Source: Pseudomonas putida (GTDB lineage: Bacteria; Pseudomonadota; Gammaproteobacteria; Pseudomonadales; Pseudomonadaceae). From it: a stretch of 64,000 nucleotides of DNA. The translations under genes were made by a program, and so were the position numbers. The stretch covers positions 310,001 to 374,000 of the forward strand of contig NZ_JANHLC010000003.1 of NCBI RefSeq assembly GCF_028682395.1, written 5' to 3'. Of the stretch, positions 38,574 through 48,893 are shown in pieces. The notes under the pieces are model-generated. The model was not told the DNA's origin, did no database searches, and saw only the letters and a list, made by a program, of their open reading frames with translations. How positions within the stretch are numbered: the first letter of the stretch is position 1; every line of letters starts with the position of its first letter.

Positions 38574-38903
38574 ATGCCCTCTCTCGATGCCGCCCTTTCC
38601 CGCCGAACCGATGCCTGGGCTGCCCATGCCGCTCCCTGCCAGGTCCACTACCGGATCGTCGCCGAAGTCGAGCCGGACATGCTCTGCCGCGCACTCAACC
38701 TTTTCGCCCTGCAATGGCTGACCCCGAGGCAAGTCTCGGCCGTCCAGGAAGAGGATTTGATGCTGATCGACATTGCCCTTGAAGGCCTGAGCTGGCATCG
38801 CGCCCAGGTCATTGGTGAAAAATTGCGCAATTTGATCAGCGTCTGCTCGGTGCAGGTACAACCCGGCGAAGCCTTTCAGCACGTGGTATTAGCCACGGGC
38901 TAG
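38574..38903 (+). CDS. Small ACT-like domain protein
   Basis: A 109-residue protein. Residues 23-102 look like one ACT domain: HYRIVAEVEPDMLCRALNLFA, then VQEEDLMLIDIALEGLSW, then AQVIGEKLRNLISVCSVQV. The beta-alpha-beta pattern recalls the small regulatory subunits of acetolactate synthase (IlvM). No catalytic domain is attached. Divergent from an Lrp regulator, which itself has an ACT-type domain, so an amino-acid sensing role is plausible but unproven. Confidence 0.75.
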   Translation: MPSLDAALSRRTDAWAAHAAPCQVHYRIVAEVEPDMLCRALNLFALQWLTPRQVSAVQEEDLMLIDIALEGLSWHRAQVIGEKLRNLISVCSVQVQPGEAFQHVVLATG

Positions 38904-39044
38904 GCGTCGACGTTGAAGATTCGCACGGCAAATGTCAGATATCGCACCTTACGAGCCCCGCGCCCGCGACTACGCTTGCTCCATCACCCAGAACAGGGAA
39001 ACGGTTCCGGGTGATGGTTCGTCAGTCCCGCACAAGGAGCGCGC

Positions 39045-40826
39045 ATGTCTCTCGCCCACGCAACCGAGGATCGCTGGCTGGATCTCAATGACCTGCTGCG
39101 CGAGCTGATCAGCCAGGGCTTCCTCAACCAAGAAGCCGCCGAGCGCGCCCTCAATACCCGGCGCAACACTGCCAACAGCCTGCTGCACCCGCTGGAGTTC
39201 CTCGCCAGCCAGCACCTGGAAGACCTCAGCCGCCCAGGGCGCAAACTGGACCTCGAACATCTGACCCTCTGGCTCGCCCACCACGCCGGCCAGCCCTACC
39301 TACGCATCGACCCACTGAAGATCGATGTCGCCGAAACCACCCGGCTGATGTCCTATGCCTTTGCCCAGCGCCATCGGATTCTCGCCGTGGCGGTGGACCG
39401 CGACGCGGTGACCATCGCCAGCGCCCAGCCCTTCGTCACCGCCTGGGAGGCCGACCTGTCCCATGCGCTCAAGCTGCCGATCAAGCGCGTTGTTGCCAAC
39501 CCGCTGGATATCCAACGCTACGCCGTGGAGTTCTTTCGCCTGGCCAAATCGGTCAGCGGTGCCAACAGCGGTGAGCAGAAGGCCAGCCAACTGGGCAACT
39601 TCGAACAATTGCTCAAGCTGGGCGCCAGCGATCAGGAACCGGACGCCAACGACGCCCATATCGTCAATATCGTCGACTGGCTGTTCCAGTACGCCTTCCA
39701 GCAACGCGCCAGCGATATCCATATCGAGCCACGGCGCGAACAGGGCACGGTGCGCTTTCGCATCGACGGCGTGCTGCACGGCGTCTACCAGTTCCCGCCC
39801 CATGTCACCATGGCGATCGTCAGCCGGCTCAAAAGCCTGGGGCGGATGAACGTCGCGGAAAAACGCAAACCCCAGGACGGCCGGGTCAAGACCAAGACCC
39901 CGGAGGGCGGCGAAGTGGAATTGCGCCTCTCGACGCTGCCAACGGCCTTTGGCGAAAAGTTGGTGATGCGGATTTTCGACCCCGATGTACTGCTCAAGAA
40001 CTTCGACCAGTTGGGCTTTGGCGCCGATGACCTGCGGCGCTGGCAGGATATGACCAGCCAGGCCAACGGCATCATCCTGGTGACCGGGCCGACCGGCTCG
40101 GGCAAGACCACCACCCTGTACACCACCCTGAAGAAACTCGCGACGCCCCAGGTCAACCTCTGCACCATCGAGGACCCGATCGAGATGGTCGAGCCGGCGT
40201 TCAACCAGATGCAGGTCCAGCACAATATCGACCTGAGTTTTGCTGCCGGCGTGCGCGCGCTGATGCGCCAGGACCCGGACATCATCATGATCGGCGAGAT
40301 CCGCGACCTGGAAACCGCCGAAATGGCGATCCAGGCTGCACTGACCGGCCATCTGGTGCTTTCCACCTTGCACACCAACGACGCCCCCAGTGCCATCAGC
40401 CGCCTGCTGGAACTGGGCGTGCCGCACTACCTGATCAAGGCCACGCTACTGGGCGTCATGGCCCAGCGCCTGGTGCGCACCCTCTGCCCGCATTGCAAGG
40501 CCCCACTGGTGCTCGCTGAAGATGACTGGCAGAGCCTGACCCGCCCCTGGCAGGCACCGCTGCCCAGCACCGCCCAACGGGCCGTGGGCTGCCTGGAATG
40601 TCGTGATACCGGCTACCGCGGACGCGCCGGGGTGTATGAAATCCTGCAGCTCTCGGACAGCCTCAAGGCCCTGATCCAGGCTGATACCGACCTGCTCGCC
40701 ATCCGTCGCCAGGCCTTCAAGGAAGGGATGCGCAGCCTGCGCCTCTCCGGCGCACAGAAGGTTGCGGCCGGGCTGACCACGGTGGAAGAGGTCCTGCGGG
40801 TCACGCCCCAGAGCGAGCAGGCTTAG
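39045..40826 (+). CDS. GspE/PilB-family secretion or pilus ATPase
   Basis: A 593-residue hexameric ATPase. It has an N-terminal MshEN-like domain (about 10-160), then the core with [14 protein letters not shown] (Walker A), [15 protein letters not shown] (Walker B), and a zinc-binding four-cysteine module CPHC...CLEC before GYRGR. This build is that of type II secretion or type IV pilus assembly ATPases. No other secretion or pilus gene is nearby, so it is an orphan or serves a system encoded elsewhere. Confidence 0.9.
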   Translation: MSLAHATEDRWLDLNDLLRELISQGFLNQEAAERALNTRRNTANSLLHPLEFLASQHLEDLSRPGRKLDLEHLTLWLAHHAGQPYLRIDPLKIDVAETTRLMSYAFAQRHRILAVAVDRDAVTIASAQPFVTAWEADLSHALKLPIKRVVANPLDIQRYAVEFFRLAKSVSGANSGEQKASQLGNFEQLLKLGASDQEPDANDAHIVNIVDWLFQYAFQQRASDIHIEPRREQGTVRFRIDGVLHGVYQFPPHVTMAIVSRLKSLGRMNVAEKRKPQDGRVKTKTPEGGEVELRLSTLPTAFGEKLVMRIFDPDVLLKNFDQLGFGADDLRRWQDMTSQANGIILVTGPTGSGKTTTLYTTLKKLATPQVNLCTIEDPIEMVEPAFNQMQVQHNIDLSFAAGVRALMRQDPDIIMIGEIRDLETAEMAIQAALTGHLVLSTLHTNDAPSAISRLLELGVPHYLIKATLLGVMAQRLVRTLCPHCKAPLVLAEDDWQSLTRPWQAPLPSTAQRAVGCLECRDTGYRGRAGVYEILQLSDSLKALIQADTDLLAIRRQAFKEGMRSLRLSGAQKVAAGLTTVEEVLRVTPQSEQA

Positions 40827-40914
40827 GCCAACGGCATTATTGAGTGCTTATCGCCTGCTGGTACCGCACAATCAGGCCCTGATCATTATCGCCAGTCACC
40901 TACAGGGAATTTTT

Positions 40915-41829
40915 ATGGAGATCGCACTGCTGTTCTTTATCGTTCTACCGATCGTCGTGGTCTTTATGGGCGTCAAGGTCGTCCCGCAGGGCTATCAATG
41001 GACAGTGGAGCGCTTCGGACGCTACACCACCACCCTGACCCCGGGCCTGAACCTGATCGTTCCGCTGATGGACCGTATCGGCCGCAAGATCAACGTGATG
41101 GAGAGCGTGCTGGATATCCCGCCACAGGAAGTCATCACCGCCGACAATGCCACGGTGCAGATCGATGCCGTGTGCTTCTTCCAGGTGGTCAACACCGCCC
41201 AGGCCGCCTACGAGGTGAACAACCTCGAACACGCCGTGCGCAACCTGCTGCAAACCAATATCCGTACCGTCCTGGGCTCCATGGAGCTGGATGCGATGCT
41301 GAGCCAGCGCGACAACATCAACGAGCGCCTGCTGCGCACCGTCGACGAAGCGACTGCACCGTGGGGCATCAAGATCACCCGTATCGAAATCAAGGACATC
41401 AGCCCACCTGCCGACCTGATGGCCGCCATGTCCGGCCAGATGAAAGCCGAACGGATCAAGCGCGCCCAGATCCTCGAGGCTGAAGGCCTGCGCGCCTCGG
41501 CGATCCTTACCGCCGAAGGCAAGAAGCAGGCACAGATCCTCGAAGCCGAGGGTGGCCGGCAGTCCGCCTTCCTCGAGTCCGAGGCGCGCGAGCGTCAGGC
41601 CGAAGCAGAAGCCCGGGCGACCCAAGTGGTGTCCGAGGCCATCGCCAACGGTAACGTCCAGGCGGTGAACTACTTCGTCGCGCAGAAGTACATCGACGCC
41701 CTGGGCAAGCTGGCCTCGGCCAACAACAGCAAGGTGATCCTGATGCCGCTGGAAGCCAGCCAGGTAATCGGCGCGGTGGGCGGTATTGGCGAAATCGTCA
41801 AGGCTACTTTCGACAGCAAGAAAGGCTGA
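40915..41829 (+). CDS. SPFH/Band 7 membrane protein (QmcA-like)
   Basis: A 304-residue stomatin-type protein with one N-terminal membrane helix (about 3-20), the SPFH domain (about 22-180, [15 protein letters not shown]), and a C-terminal Ala/Glu-rich coiled coil (about 180-260, [19 protein letters not shown]). Such proteins form cages with FtsH or organise membrane domains. It is followed 10 bases later by an NfeD gene, the usual partner. Confidence 0.93.
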   Translation: MEIALLFFIVLPIVVVFMGVKVVPQGYQWTVERFGRYTTTLTPGLNLIVPLMDRIGRKINVMESVLDIPPQEVITADNATVQIDAVCFFQVVNTAQAAYEVNNLEHAVRNLLQTNIRTVLGSMELDAMLSQRDNINERLLRTVDEATAPWGIKITRIEIKDISPPADLMAAMSGQMKAERIKRAQILEAEGLRASAILTAEGKKQAQILEAEGGRQSAFLESEARERQAEAEARATQVVSEAIANGNVQAVNYFVAQKYIDALGKLASANNSKVILMPLEASQVIGAVGGIGEIVKATFDSKKG

Positions 41830-41839
41830 GGCACGCGCC

Positions 41840-42286
41840 ATGGGCTCTCTCGTGCATAACCTGCCCTACTACTGGCTAGCCCTGGGCGCCCTGCTGCTGA
41901 CCCTGGAGATGTTCGGCACGGGTTTCTACCTGCTCTGGATCGGGATCGCAGCGCTGGTCGTCGGCGTCCTGGGCTTTATCGCGCCCTGGCTGCCGTGGCC
42001 GCTGCAATGCCTGCTGTTTGCCGGCCTGTCGCTGGTGACCACGGTGCTCTGGTGGAAACGCCAGCGCCGGGTGAACAAGACCAGCGCCCAGCCAGCCCTA
42101 AACATGCGCGGCCAGGAGTTGGTCGGACGGGTCTTCCTGGTCAACCAGGCAATCGTCAACGGCAGTGGCAAGATCAAGGCCGGCGACACCGTCTGGATGG
42201 TCACCGGACCCGATACCGATATCGGTGCCCAGGTCCGGGTAGTCGGTCAGAATGGGACCATTCTCAAGGTCGAAAGCGTCGATTGA
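41840..42286 (+). CDS. NfeD-family membrane protein
   Basis: A 148-residue protein with three to four hydrophobic segments (about 9-30, 35-55 and 55-75), then an OB-fold domain (about 90-148, GQELVGRVFLVNQAIVNGSG). This is the short NfeD1b type that lacks the protease domain. It is partnered with the SPFH protein upstream and probably acts with it in the membrane. Confidence 0.92.
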   Translation: MGSLVHNLPYYWLALGALLLTLEMFGTGFYLLWIGIAALVVGVLGFIAPWLPWPLQCLLFAGLSLVTTVLWWKRQRRVNKTSAQPALNMRGQELVGRVFLVNQAIVNGSGKIKAGDTVWMVTGPDTDIGAQVRVVGQNGTILKVESVD

Positions 42287-42306
42287 CGGCAGAAGGAACT
42301 CCCGCC

Positions 42307-42337
42307 GGGTATCTATAATCAAACGTGTCAGATACCC
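42307..42337 (+). promoter_or_regulatory. Promoter -10 inside an inverted repeat upstream of the DUF2388 gene
   Basis: GGGTATCT (42307-42314) and AGATACCC (42330-42337) are perfect 8-bp arms, 15 bases apart, ending 16 bases before the start codon. TATAAT (42314-42319), a perfect sigma-70 -10, overlaps the left arm. The repeat could be a repressor site or a 5'-UTR hairpin. No well-spaced -35 was found. Confidence 0.45.
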
Positions 42338-42353
42338 AGCCGGAGTTACCCTC

Positions 42354-42671
42354 ATGCGTCTCAAATTAGCTGTCGCCGCCGTTGCCCTGCTTGCCCTTCC
42401 CGTTGGTTCAGCCATGGCCGACGGATTCTGGCGCAATGTCATTTCGTCCGGTGCGACCACCGGTTCGACCTACCTGACCTTCAAGGACCACAAGCTGATA
42501 GTCGCCGCTCAGGACGATGCTGGCAGCTATGTTGCCAGTGACGGCGCAATCCGCGGGCCGTACCTGGAAGCCGCGATGCAGAAGGTCCGGGCTGAAAACC
42601 CGGGGCTGCAGGCCAGTGACATGGACCTGGCCAACGCGATCCTGGCCAAGAATGCGGTGGCCGACCAATAG
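42354..42671 (+). CDS. DUF2388 secreted protein
   Basis: A 105-residue exported protein with a signal peptide (residues 1 to about 23, ending GSAMA), then DGFWRNVISSGATTGSTYLTF, the DUF2388 hallmark. The family is mostly from Pseudomonas, with no known function. The ATG at 42354 gives the signal peptide. Ends before a strong bidirectional terminator that separates it from gcvH. Confidence 0.85.
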   Translation: MRLKLAVAAVALLALPVGSAMADGFWRNVISSGATTGSTYLTFKDHKLIVAAQDDAGSYVASDGAIRGPYLEAAMQKVRAENPGLQASDMDLANAILAKNAVADQ

Positions 42672-42715
42672 CCTTGCACCGACAAGGGAACGCAGGCAGA
42701 TAGGGATATCCAGGC

Positions 42716-42749
42716 AAAAAAATGCCGCTCATCAAGAGCGGCATTTTTT
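42716..42749. terminator. Bidirectional terminator between the DUF2388 gene and gcvH
   Basis: TGCCGCTC (42723-42730) and GAGCGGCA (42736-42743) with an ATCAA loop, flanked by seven A on the left and six T on the right. It ends both convergent transcripts. Confidence 0.9.
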
Positions 42750-42760
42750 ATGCGACGAAT

Positions 42761-43144
42761 TTACTCGCCGATAGCGTTTTTATAACCCGCAGCGTCCAGC
42801 AGCTTCTCCAGCTCGGCCGGGTTGCTTGGCTTGAGCTTGAAGATCCAGCTGGCGTAAGGCGCACTATTGAGCAGCTCAGGCGTGCTCGACAGCTCGTCGT
42901 TGACGGCAATCACTTCACCGGACACCGGCGAGTAGATGTCCGAGGCAGCCTTGACCGATTCCACCACGCCAGCAGCCTGGCCGGCGCTGAACTGGGCGCC
43001 AACTTCGGCCAGCTCGACGAACACCACATCGCCCAAGGCTTCCTGGGCGTGATCGCTGATCCCCACGGTGATGCTGCCATCCGCTTCAAGACGGGCCCAT
43101 TCGTGACTTTCAGCGAAACGCAGATCGGCAGGGATATCGCTCAT
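42761..43144 (-). CDS. gcvH: Glycine cleavage system H protein
   Basis: Lipoyl carrier of the glycine cleavage complex, 127 residues. The lipoylation region [20 protein letters not shown] contains the target Lys near residue 65. Last gene of gcvT-gcvH; the terminator follows 11 bases after the stop, so no gcvP follows in this operon. Confidence 0.96.
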   Translation of the reverse strand: MSDIPADLRFAESHEWARLEADGSITVGISDHAQEALGDVVFVELAEVGAQFSAGQAAGVVESVKAASDIYSPVSGEVIAVNDELSSTPELLNSAPYASWIFKLKPSNPAELEKLLDAAGYKNAIGE

Positions 43145-43194
43145 ATTCAGTGTCCTCGGGAATAAATGTCAGCGGTTCGGCCCGCCGCAAAAAA

Positions 43195-44277
43195 TTAGAT
43201 CAGGGCTTTGCCATGACGAACGAAGGTAGGTTTTACCACGCGAACCGGATACCACTTGCCGCGAATTTCCACTTCCGCACGATCAGCAGTGGCCATCGGT
43301 ACGCGCGCCAGCGCAATCGATTTGCTTAGCGTAGGAGAGAAACTACCACTGGTGATCTCTCCTTCGCCAACTTCAGCGATGCGAACCACTTGATGAGCGC
43401 GCAGAACACCCCGCTCCTCGAGCACCAGACCGACCAGTTTCTGTCCTACGCCAGCGGCCAACTCGGCCTCCAATGCCTGGCGTCCGATAAAGTCGCGCGA
43501 CACCGGCTCCCAGGCAATACTCCAGGCCATATTGGCCACCAGCGGCGTTACGGCCTGGTGAATGTCCTGCCCATAGAGGTTCATACCGGCTTCAAGGCGC
43601 AAGGTATCGCGTGCGCCCAGGCCGATAGGCGAAATGCCGGCGCCGACCAGGTCATTGAAAAACGCCGGCGCCTGGTTGGCCGGGAGCAGAATTTCCAGGC
43701 CGTCTTCACCGGTATAGCCGGTGCGGGCAATAAACCAGTCGCCATCACTGGCGCCTTCGAAGGGTTTGAGCTGCTGGATCAGTTGGCTGCGCGACTGGCT
43801 CACCAACTCAGCCACCTTGTGCCGTGCATGCGGCCCCTGAATCGCCAGCATCGCCAACTCGGGGCGCTCGCACAGGGCAACGTCATAGCCCTCTAACTGC
43901 GCCTGCATCCACTGCAGGTCCTGCTCACGGGTCGCCGCGTTGACCACCAGGCGATAACCGGCACCCTGGCGATAGACGATCATGTCGTCGACCACCCCGC
44001 CACGCTCGTTGAGCATGGCGCTATACAGAGCCCGACCGGTGCTTTCCAGGCGCTCCACATCATTGGCCAGCAGACGCTGGAGCCAGGCCTTGGCCTGGGT
44101 GCCATCGATGTCGATAACGGTCATATGGGAGACATCGAAAACCCCGCAATCGCGACGGACCTGATGATGTTCCTCGACTTGCGAACCGTAATGCAGGGGC
44201 ATGTCCCAACCGCCAAAATCGACCATTTTCGCGCCTAGGGCGAGGTGCAGGTCATACAGAGGCGTACGCTGTCCCAT
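43195..44277 (-). CDS. gcvT: Glycine cleavage system aminomethyltransferase
   Basis: T protein, which releases ammonia and passes the methylene group to tetrahydrofolate. The 360-residue product begins [24 protein letters not shown] and has the folate-binding DVSHM segment and [12 protein letters not shown]. The ATG at 44277 has GGAG upstream; the open frame further upstream is not conserved in such proteins. The 150-base gap above it holds a TACAAT box but no glycine riboswitch core that I could recognise. Confidence 0.95.
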   Translation of the reverse strand: MGQRTPLYDLHLALGAKMVDFGGWDMPLHYGSQVEEHHQVRRDCGVFDVSHMTVIDIDGTQAKAWLQRLLANDVERLESTGRALYSAMLNERGGVVDDMIVYRQGAGYRLVVNAATREQDLQWMQAQLEGYDVALCERPELAMLAIQGPHARHKVAELVSQSRSQLIQQLKPFEGASDGDWFIARTGYTGEDGLEILLPANQAPAFFNDLVGAGISPIGLGARDTLRLEAGMNLYGQDIHQAVTPLVANMAWSIAWEPVSRDFIGRQALEAELAAGVGQKLVGLVLEERGVLRAHQVVRIAEVGEGEITSGSFSPTLSKSIALARVPMATADRAEVEIRGKWYPVRVVKPTFVRHGKALI

Positions 44278-44426
44278 GGGTTTCTCCTTCCGGGCTTGGC
44301 GAGGATGCGGACGGGTCCCGGGGAGTGTCACCGCCAACCGGCAGCGAACAACGCGCGACGACCCGGTCTGTCAGACGGACCGCACCGAATGCCGCGCATT
44401 GTAGCCGCAAGGGGCAGGGCTGGCAC

Positions 44427-46049
44427 CTAAGCGATTTGCCGCGCCGAACGGCGGATCAGGCCAATCACAGGCAATAGCCCGACCAGCACCAGCGTCAGGG
44501 CCGGCAACGCGGCTCGCGACCACTCGCCTTCACTGGTCATTTCAAAGATCCGGACCGCCAGCGTGTCCCAGCCAAACGGGCGCATCAGCAGGGTGGCAGG
44601 CATTTCCTTGAGCACATCGACAAAGACCAGCAGCGCCGCACTCAAAGTGCCCGGTAGCAAGAGAGGCAGATACACTTTGAAAAACAGTGATGGCCCACTG
44701 ACACCCAAACTCCGCGCGGCTTCTGGCAACGAGGGGCGAATTCTCGCCAGGCTGCTTTCCAATGGCCCATAGGCCACCGCGATAAACCGCACCAGATACG
44801 CCAATAGCAGGGCCGACAGACTGCCCAATAGCAGCGGCTTGCCCGCGCCGCCTAACCAGCTCGAGAGCGGGATCACCAGTTCGCGGTCCAGAAAGCTGAA
44901 CGCCAGCATGATCGACACGGCCAGCACCGAACCGGGTAATGCATAGCCCAGGTTGGCCAGACTGACACCGGTCCGAATACCCCGGGTCGGCGCCAGGCGC
45001 CGGGCGAAGGCGAGCAAGAGCGCGACACTGACCGTAATCAGCGCCGCCATCCCTCCCAGATAGAGCGTGTGCAGGATCAGCCCAGCGTAACGCTCATCGA
45101 GGTCAAAACGCCCGCGCTGCCAGAACCACACGATCAATTGCAGCATCGGAATGACAAAGGCGCAGGCAAACACCAGCAGGCACCAACCGCTGGCCATCCA
45201 GGCCTTGAGGCCATGCAGCTGGTACAGGGCCTTGCCGCGCGGGCGTTCATTGCCCGAGCGGGTAGCGCCCCGTGCCCGGCGCTCGCCATAGAGCACCAGC
45301 ATGACCACCAGCAACAACAGGCTGGCCAGTTGCGCGGCGCTGGAGAGGCTGAAAAAGCCGTACCAGGTCTTGTAGATGGCGGTGGTGAAGGTGTCGAAAT
45401 TGAAGACCGCCACCGCACCGAAGTCCGCCAGGGTTTCCATCAGCGCCAGCGCCACCCCGGCTCCGATCGCCGGCCGTGCCATGGGCAGTGCCACCCGCCA
45501 GAACGCCTGCCAGGGCGATTGCCCCAGGACCCGCGCCGCCTCCATCAAGCCCTTGCCCTGGGCCAGGAAGGCCGTACGCGCCAGGAGATAGACATAGGGA
45601 TAGAACACCAGCACCAGCACGATGATCACCCCGCCGGTGGAGCGCACGCGGGGCAGGCGCAGTCCTGTGCCAAACCATTCGCGCAACAGGGTTTGCAGCG
45701 GCCCGGCAAAGTCCAGCAGGCCGACAAAGACAAAGGCCAGGACATAGGCCGGGATCGCAAAGGGCAGCATCAGCGCCCAATCCAGCCAGCGTCGACCGGG
45801 GAACTCGCAGAGGCTGGTCAGCCAGGCCAGGCTGACACCGAGCAGGGTCACCCCGATGCCCACGCCCACCACCAGCGTCAGGGTGTTGCCCAGCAGGCGC
45901 GGCATCTGGGTTTCCCATAAATGGCTCCAGATCTGCTGGTCGATGGTCTGCCAGGACAACAGCAACACACTCAAGGGCAACAGGATCAGGGCAGCGACGG
46001 CGAAAACCAGCGGGTACCAGCGGCGTTGAGCGGGATGGGCCACGAACAC
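44427..46049 (-). CDS. Ferric iron ABC transporter permease (FbpB/HitB type)
   Basis: A 540-residue inner-membrane protein with about twelve helices in two halves, each with a binding-protein-dependent transport domain (EAA-like loops: EAARVLGQSPWQAFWRVALP and EAARSLGVSGPSLFFKVYLP). This duplicated architecture is that of FbpB-type Fe3+ permeases. The binding protein gene lies upstream on the same strand. No ATPase gene is adjacent. Confidence 0.9.
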   Translation of the reverse strand: MFVAHPAQRRWYPLVFAVAALILLPLSVLLLSWQTIDQQIWSHLWETQMPRLLGNTLTLVVGVGIGVTLLGVSLAWLTSLCEFPGRRWLDWALMLPFAIPAYVLAFVFVGLLDFAGPLQTLLREWFGTGLRLPRVRSTGGVIIVLVLVFYPYVYLLARTAFLAQGKGLMEAARVLGQSPWQAFWRVALPMARPAIGAGVALALMETLADFGAVAVFNFDTFTTAIYKTWYGFFSLSSAAQLASLLLLVVMLVLYGERRARGATRSGNERPRGKALYQLHGLKAWMASGWCLLVFACAFVIPMLQLIVWFWQRGRFDLDERYAGLILHTLYLGGMAALITVSVALLLAFARRLAPTRGIRTGVSLANLGYALPGSVLAVSIMLAFSFLDRELVIPLSSWLGGAGKPLLLGSLSALLLAYLVRFIAVAYGPLESSLARIRPSLPEAARSLGVSGPSLFFKVYLPLLLPGTLSAALLVFVDVLKEMPATLLMRPFGWDTLAVRIFEMTSEGEWSRAALPALTLVLVGLLPVIGLIRRSARQIA

Positions 46050-46150
46050 TCTCGAACGGTAAAAAGGAGTGGAACAGTCAATAGCAAACAGGCGCGGGCC
46101 CGAGTGGGGCGCCGCGCCTGCTGGCGATAGCGGACTTTACAGCCTGGGGC

Positions 46151-47152
46151 TTAGTTCCAGCCAGCCCGATCCATCAAGCGGATCGCTTCGGCCTGGCGTT
46201 TGCCCGCCACTTCAACCGGCAGGGTGTCGGGGACAAAGCTGCCCCAGCCGGCCACCTCGGCAGAAGGCTTGACGCTCGGGTTGGCCGGGAACTCCTGGTT
46301 CACGTCCGCGAAGATCGTCTGCGCTTCAGGGGTGGTCATCCACTCCACCAATGCCTTGGCGGCGTCCGGGTGCGGTGCGTACTTGGTCAGGCCGATGCCC
46401 GAGAGGTTGACATGCACACCACGGTCGGCCTGGTTTGGCCAGAACAGTTTGACCGCCAGATCCGGCTTCTGCTTGTGCAGGCGGCCGTAGTAGTAAGTGT
46501 TGACGATACCCACGTCGCACTGCCCGGCATTGATCGCCTCCAGCACCGCCACGTCGTCGGAGAACACATCGGTGGACAGGTTGTTGACCCAGCCTTTGAG
46601 AATCTCTTCGGTCTTCTCGGCGCCGTGGGTTTCGATCAGGGTCGCGGTCAGGGACTGGTTGTAGACCTTCTTCGCCGTGCGCAGGCACAGGCGGCCTTCC
46701 CACTCCTTGCCCGCCAGGGCTTCGTAGGTGCTCAGTTCGGCCGGTTTAACCCGGTCGGTGGAATAGGCAATAGTCCGGGCGCGCAGGCTCAGGCCGGTCC
46801 AGGCATGGGTCGAGGAGCGGTACTGCGCGGGGATATTGGCGTCGATCACCTTGGAGGTGAACGGCTGCAGAATGCCCATCTGCTCGGCCTGCCAGAGGTT
46901 GCCGGCATCGACAGTCAGCAGCAGGTCGGCAGTGGCGTTCTCGCCCTCGGCCTTGATCCGCTGCATCAGCGGTGCTTCCTTGTCGGTGATGAATTTCACC
47001 TTCACACCCGTCTTCTGGGTGTAGGCATCGAACACCGGCTTGATCAGTTCGTCGATACGCGAGGAATAGACCACCACTTCGTCGGCCGCCTGGGCGGCGG
47101 TGCCGATCAGGGTAAGGGCCAGGGCTGTCAGTAGGCGCTTGGGTGCCAACAT
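46151..47152 (-). CDS. Ferric iron ABC transporter substrate-binding protein (FbpA/HitA type)
   Basis: Periplasmic Fe3+-binding protein of 333 residues with a signal peptide (1 to about 22, ending AAQA). [18 protein letters not shown] follows directly, and [11 protein letters not shown] supplies the paired iron-binding tyrosines of the FbpA family. A Fur-box-like sequence lies upstream. First gene of the pair with the permease, 101 bases apart. Confidence 0.92.
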   Translation of the reverse strand: MLAPKRLLTALALTLIGTAAQAADEVVVYSSRIDELIKPVFDAYTQKTGVKVKFITDKEAPLMQRIKAEGENATADLLLTVDAGNLWQAEQMGILQPFTSKVIDANIPAQYRSSTHAWTGLSLRARTIAYSTDRVKPAELSTYEALAGKEWEGRLCLRTAKKVYNQSLTATLIETHGAEKTEEILKGWVNNLSTDVFSDDVAVLEAINAGQCDVGIVNTYYYGRLHKQKPDLAVKLFWPNQADRGVHVNLSGIGLTKYAPHPDAAKALVEWMTTPEAQTIFADVNQEFPANPSVKPSAEVAGWGSFVPDTLPVEVAGKRQAEAIRLMDRAGWN

Positions 47153-47182
47153 GGGAGCGGTCTCTCAAAGTCGAAAATGAGG

Positions 47183-47201
47183 CGAAATGATAGTGACTCA
47201 C
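47183..47201. promoter_or_regulatory. Fur-box-like site upstream of the iron-binding protein gene
   Basis: By hand alignment CGAAATGATAGTGACTCAC matches 11 of 19 positions of the Fur consensus, with an intact AATGATA half. It lies 31-49 bases upstream of the start codon, where a repressor would act, and the gene product is an iron transporter. A weak to moderate match. Confidence 0.4.
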
Positions 47202-47265
47202 ATTTTCCTTCTCAATCGAGCCGACCAGCAAGACGTTACCAAATATTACAGTCGCCCACGAAAAT

Positions 47266-47302
47266 GCCTGCGACCAGGCCCATGACGAGCCTGGCCGCAG
47301 GC
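47266..47302 (-). terminator. Terminator after gshA
   Basis: On the minus strand GCCTGCGGCCAGGC pairs with GCCTGGTCGCAGGC with one mismatch and a 9-base loop, followed by ATTTTCG. It starts 8 bases after the gshA stop. Confidence 0.75.
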
Positions 47303-47309
47303 GTCACAC

Positions 47310-48893
47310 CTAGTTGCTGATCGCCAGGATACTGGCCTGGTATGCCCCGACAAAGACATCGAAGTCACCCACTTCGGTACGCTCGAGCTCAACCTGCTGG
47401 GCCAGCGAGTTGCGCGCACGCGCCTCGAAACCAGCCTGCTCGGCGGTGCTCAGCGGTTCGCTGCGAAAGAATTCGGCATGGGCCTGGCTCTGGCGCAGGG
47501 CAAAGCCGGCAAAGCTTTCCTTGTGCTGGGTCATGCTCGCGAGCACTTGCGCCGACGGCGTCAGCGACACATCACGAACTTTCGCCGCCTGATCGGCAAG
47601 GGCCTTGGCGTGGGCATCGCCGCCGTGGCACTGATCAAGCAGCGCGGCCAGAGGCGCGATCTTCTCCAGCAATTCGTCGGCCCAGACCTTCAGCTCCACC
47701 GCTTGCCCCTGACGCTGCAATTGCAGGCCCGGGCGCCGGCCTTCCTTGACCACACTGAGGAAGTTCGACGTGCAATTGCCGCATTCGAGGCTTTCCAGTT
47801 GCGGGCTCTCGTTCAGCGCGCAATACAACAGGAAGGCGTCGAGAAAGCGCGCCTGAGGCAGGTCGATACCGGTCGGCATAAACGGGTTGATATCCAACAA
47901 CCGTACTTCAACGTATTGCACGCCACGGGCCATCAGCGCCTGGATCGGCCGCTCGCCGGTGTAGGTCACTCGCTTGGGGCGAATATTGGAGTAGTACTCG
48001 TTTTCGATCTGCAGGATGTTGGTATTGAGTTGAACCCACTCGCCATCCTTGTGGGTGCCGATCTCCACATAAGGCGCGTAAGGCGTGGCCACCGCCTTGC
48101 GCAGGCTGTCGGTATAGCTGCTCAGGTCGTTGTAGCAGGGCGTCAGGCCCGCCTGGGCGTTGCTCTGGTAACCCAGGTCGCTCATGCGCAAGCTGGTGGC
48201 ATAAGGCAGATACAGGGTGTCGGCATCCAGTTGTTCGAGCTGGTGCGCACGCCCCCGCAGGAAGCCCGCGTCCAGCGCCGGCGAAGCACCGAACAGGTAC
48301 ATCAGCAGCCAGCTGTAACGGCGGAAGTTGCGGATCAGGGCGATATAGGCCGCGGACTGGTAGTCGCGGTCGGAACCGACAAAACCCTCGGCCTGCTTGA
48401 GCAGCGGCCAGAGCTTTTCCGGCAGGGAAAAATTGTAGTGGATCCCGGCAATGCACTGCATAGTCTTGCCGTAGCGCAGGGCCAGGCCCTTGCGATACAC
48501 GTACTTGAGCTGGCCGATATTGGACGTGCCGTAGTAGGCAATCGGGATATCTTCCTCGGCCGGCAATGGGCACGGCATCGAGGGACTCCACAGGTACTCG
48601 TCGCCAAGCTTGCTGTAGGCAAAGCGGTGGATGCTGTCGAGGCTGCTCAGGGTGTCGGCCGGATTGGCCAGCGCCGGGGTGATGAACTCCAGCAGCGACT
48701 CGGAATAGTCGGTGGTGATTTGCTCATTGGTCAGCGCCGAACCGAGAGCTTCCGGGTGCGGGGTCTGCGCCAGGCGCCCCTCAGCCGTGACGCGCAGGCA
48801 TTCGCGCTCAATGCCGTGCAGGCAATCTTCGAGCAGGGAGAGGTTGGCACGCTCGCCGAGCAAGGCCAGGCGGCGGTTGAGAAGTTCGCTCAA
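47310..48893 (-). CDS. gshA: Glutamate-cysteine ligase
   Basis: First and rate-limiting step of glutathione synthesis. The protein belongs to the gammaproteobacterial GshA class ([44 protein letters not shown]). I place the start at a TTG (48893), giving [13 protein letters not shown] and 527 residues, because AAGGA lies 7 bases upstream and related GshA proteins begin this way. A GTG five codons earlier overlaps that ribosome site. CCCC-AATAT-GGGG (48919-48931) sits in the leader. Confidence 0.93.
   Translation of the reverse strand: MSELLNRRLALLGERANLSLLEDCLHGIERECLRVTAEGRLAQTPHPEALGSALTNEQITTDYSESLLEFITPALANPADTLSSLDSIHRFAYSKLGDEYLWSPSMPCPLPAEEDIPIAYYGTSNIGQLKYVYRKGLALRYGKTMQCIAGIHYNFSLPEKLWPLLKQAEGFVGSDRDYQSAAYIALIRNFRRYSWLLMYLFGASPALDAGFLRGRAHQLEQLDADTLYLPYATSLRMSDLGYQSNAQAGLTPCYNDLSSYTDSLRKAVATPYAPYVEIGTHKDGEWVQLNTNILQIENEYYSNIRPKRVTYTGERPIQALMARGVQYVEVRLLDINPFMPTGIDLPQARFLDAFLLYCALNESPQLESLECGNCTSNFLSVVKEGRRPGLQLQRQGQAVELKVWADELLEKIAPLAALLDQCHGGDAHAKALADQAAKVRDVSLTPSAQVLASMTQHKESFAGFALRQSQAHAEFFRSEPLSTAEQAGFEARARNSLAQQVELERTEVGDFDVFVGAYQASILAISN

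Noticed and set aside
44278..44426. Glycine riboswitch upstream of gcvT
   Set aside because: I could not find the conserved aptamer core on the minus strand; only a TACAAT box and ordinary GC-rich sequence are visible.
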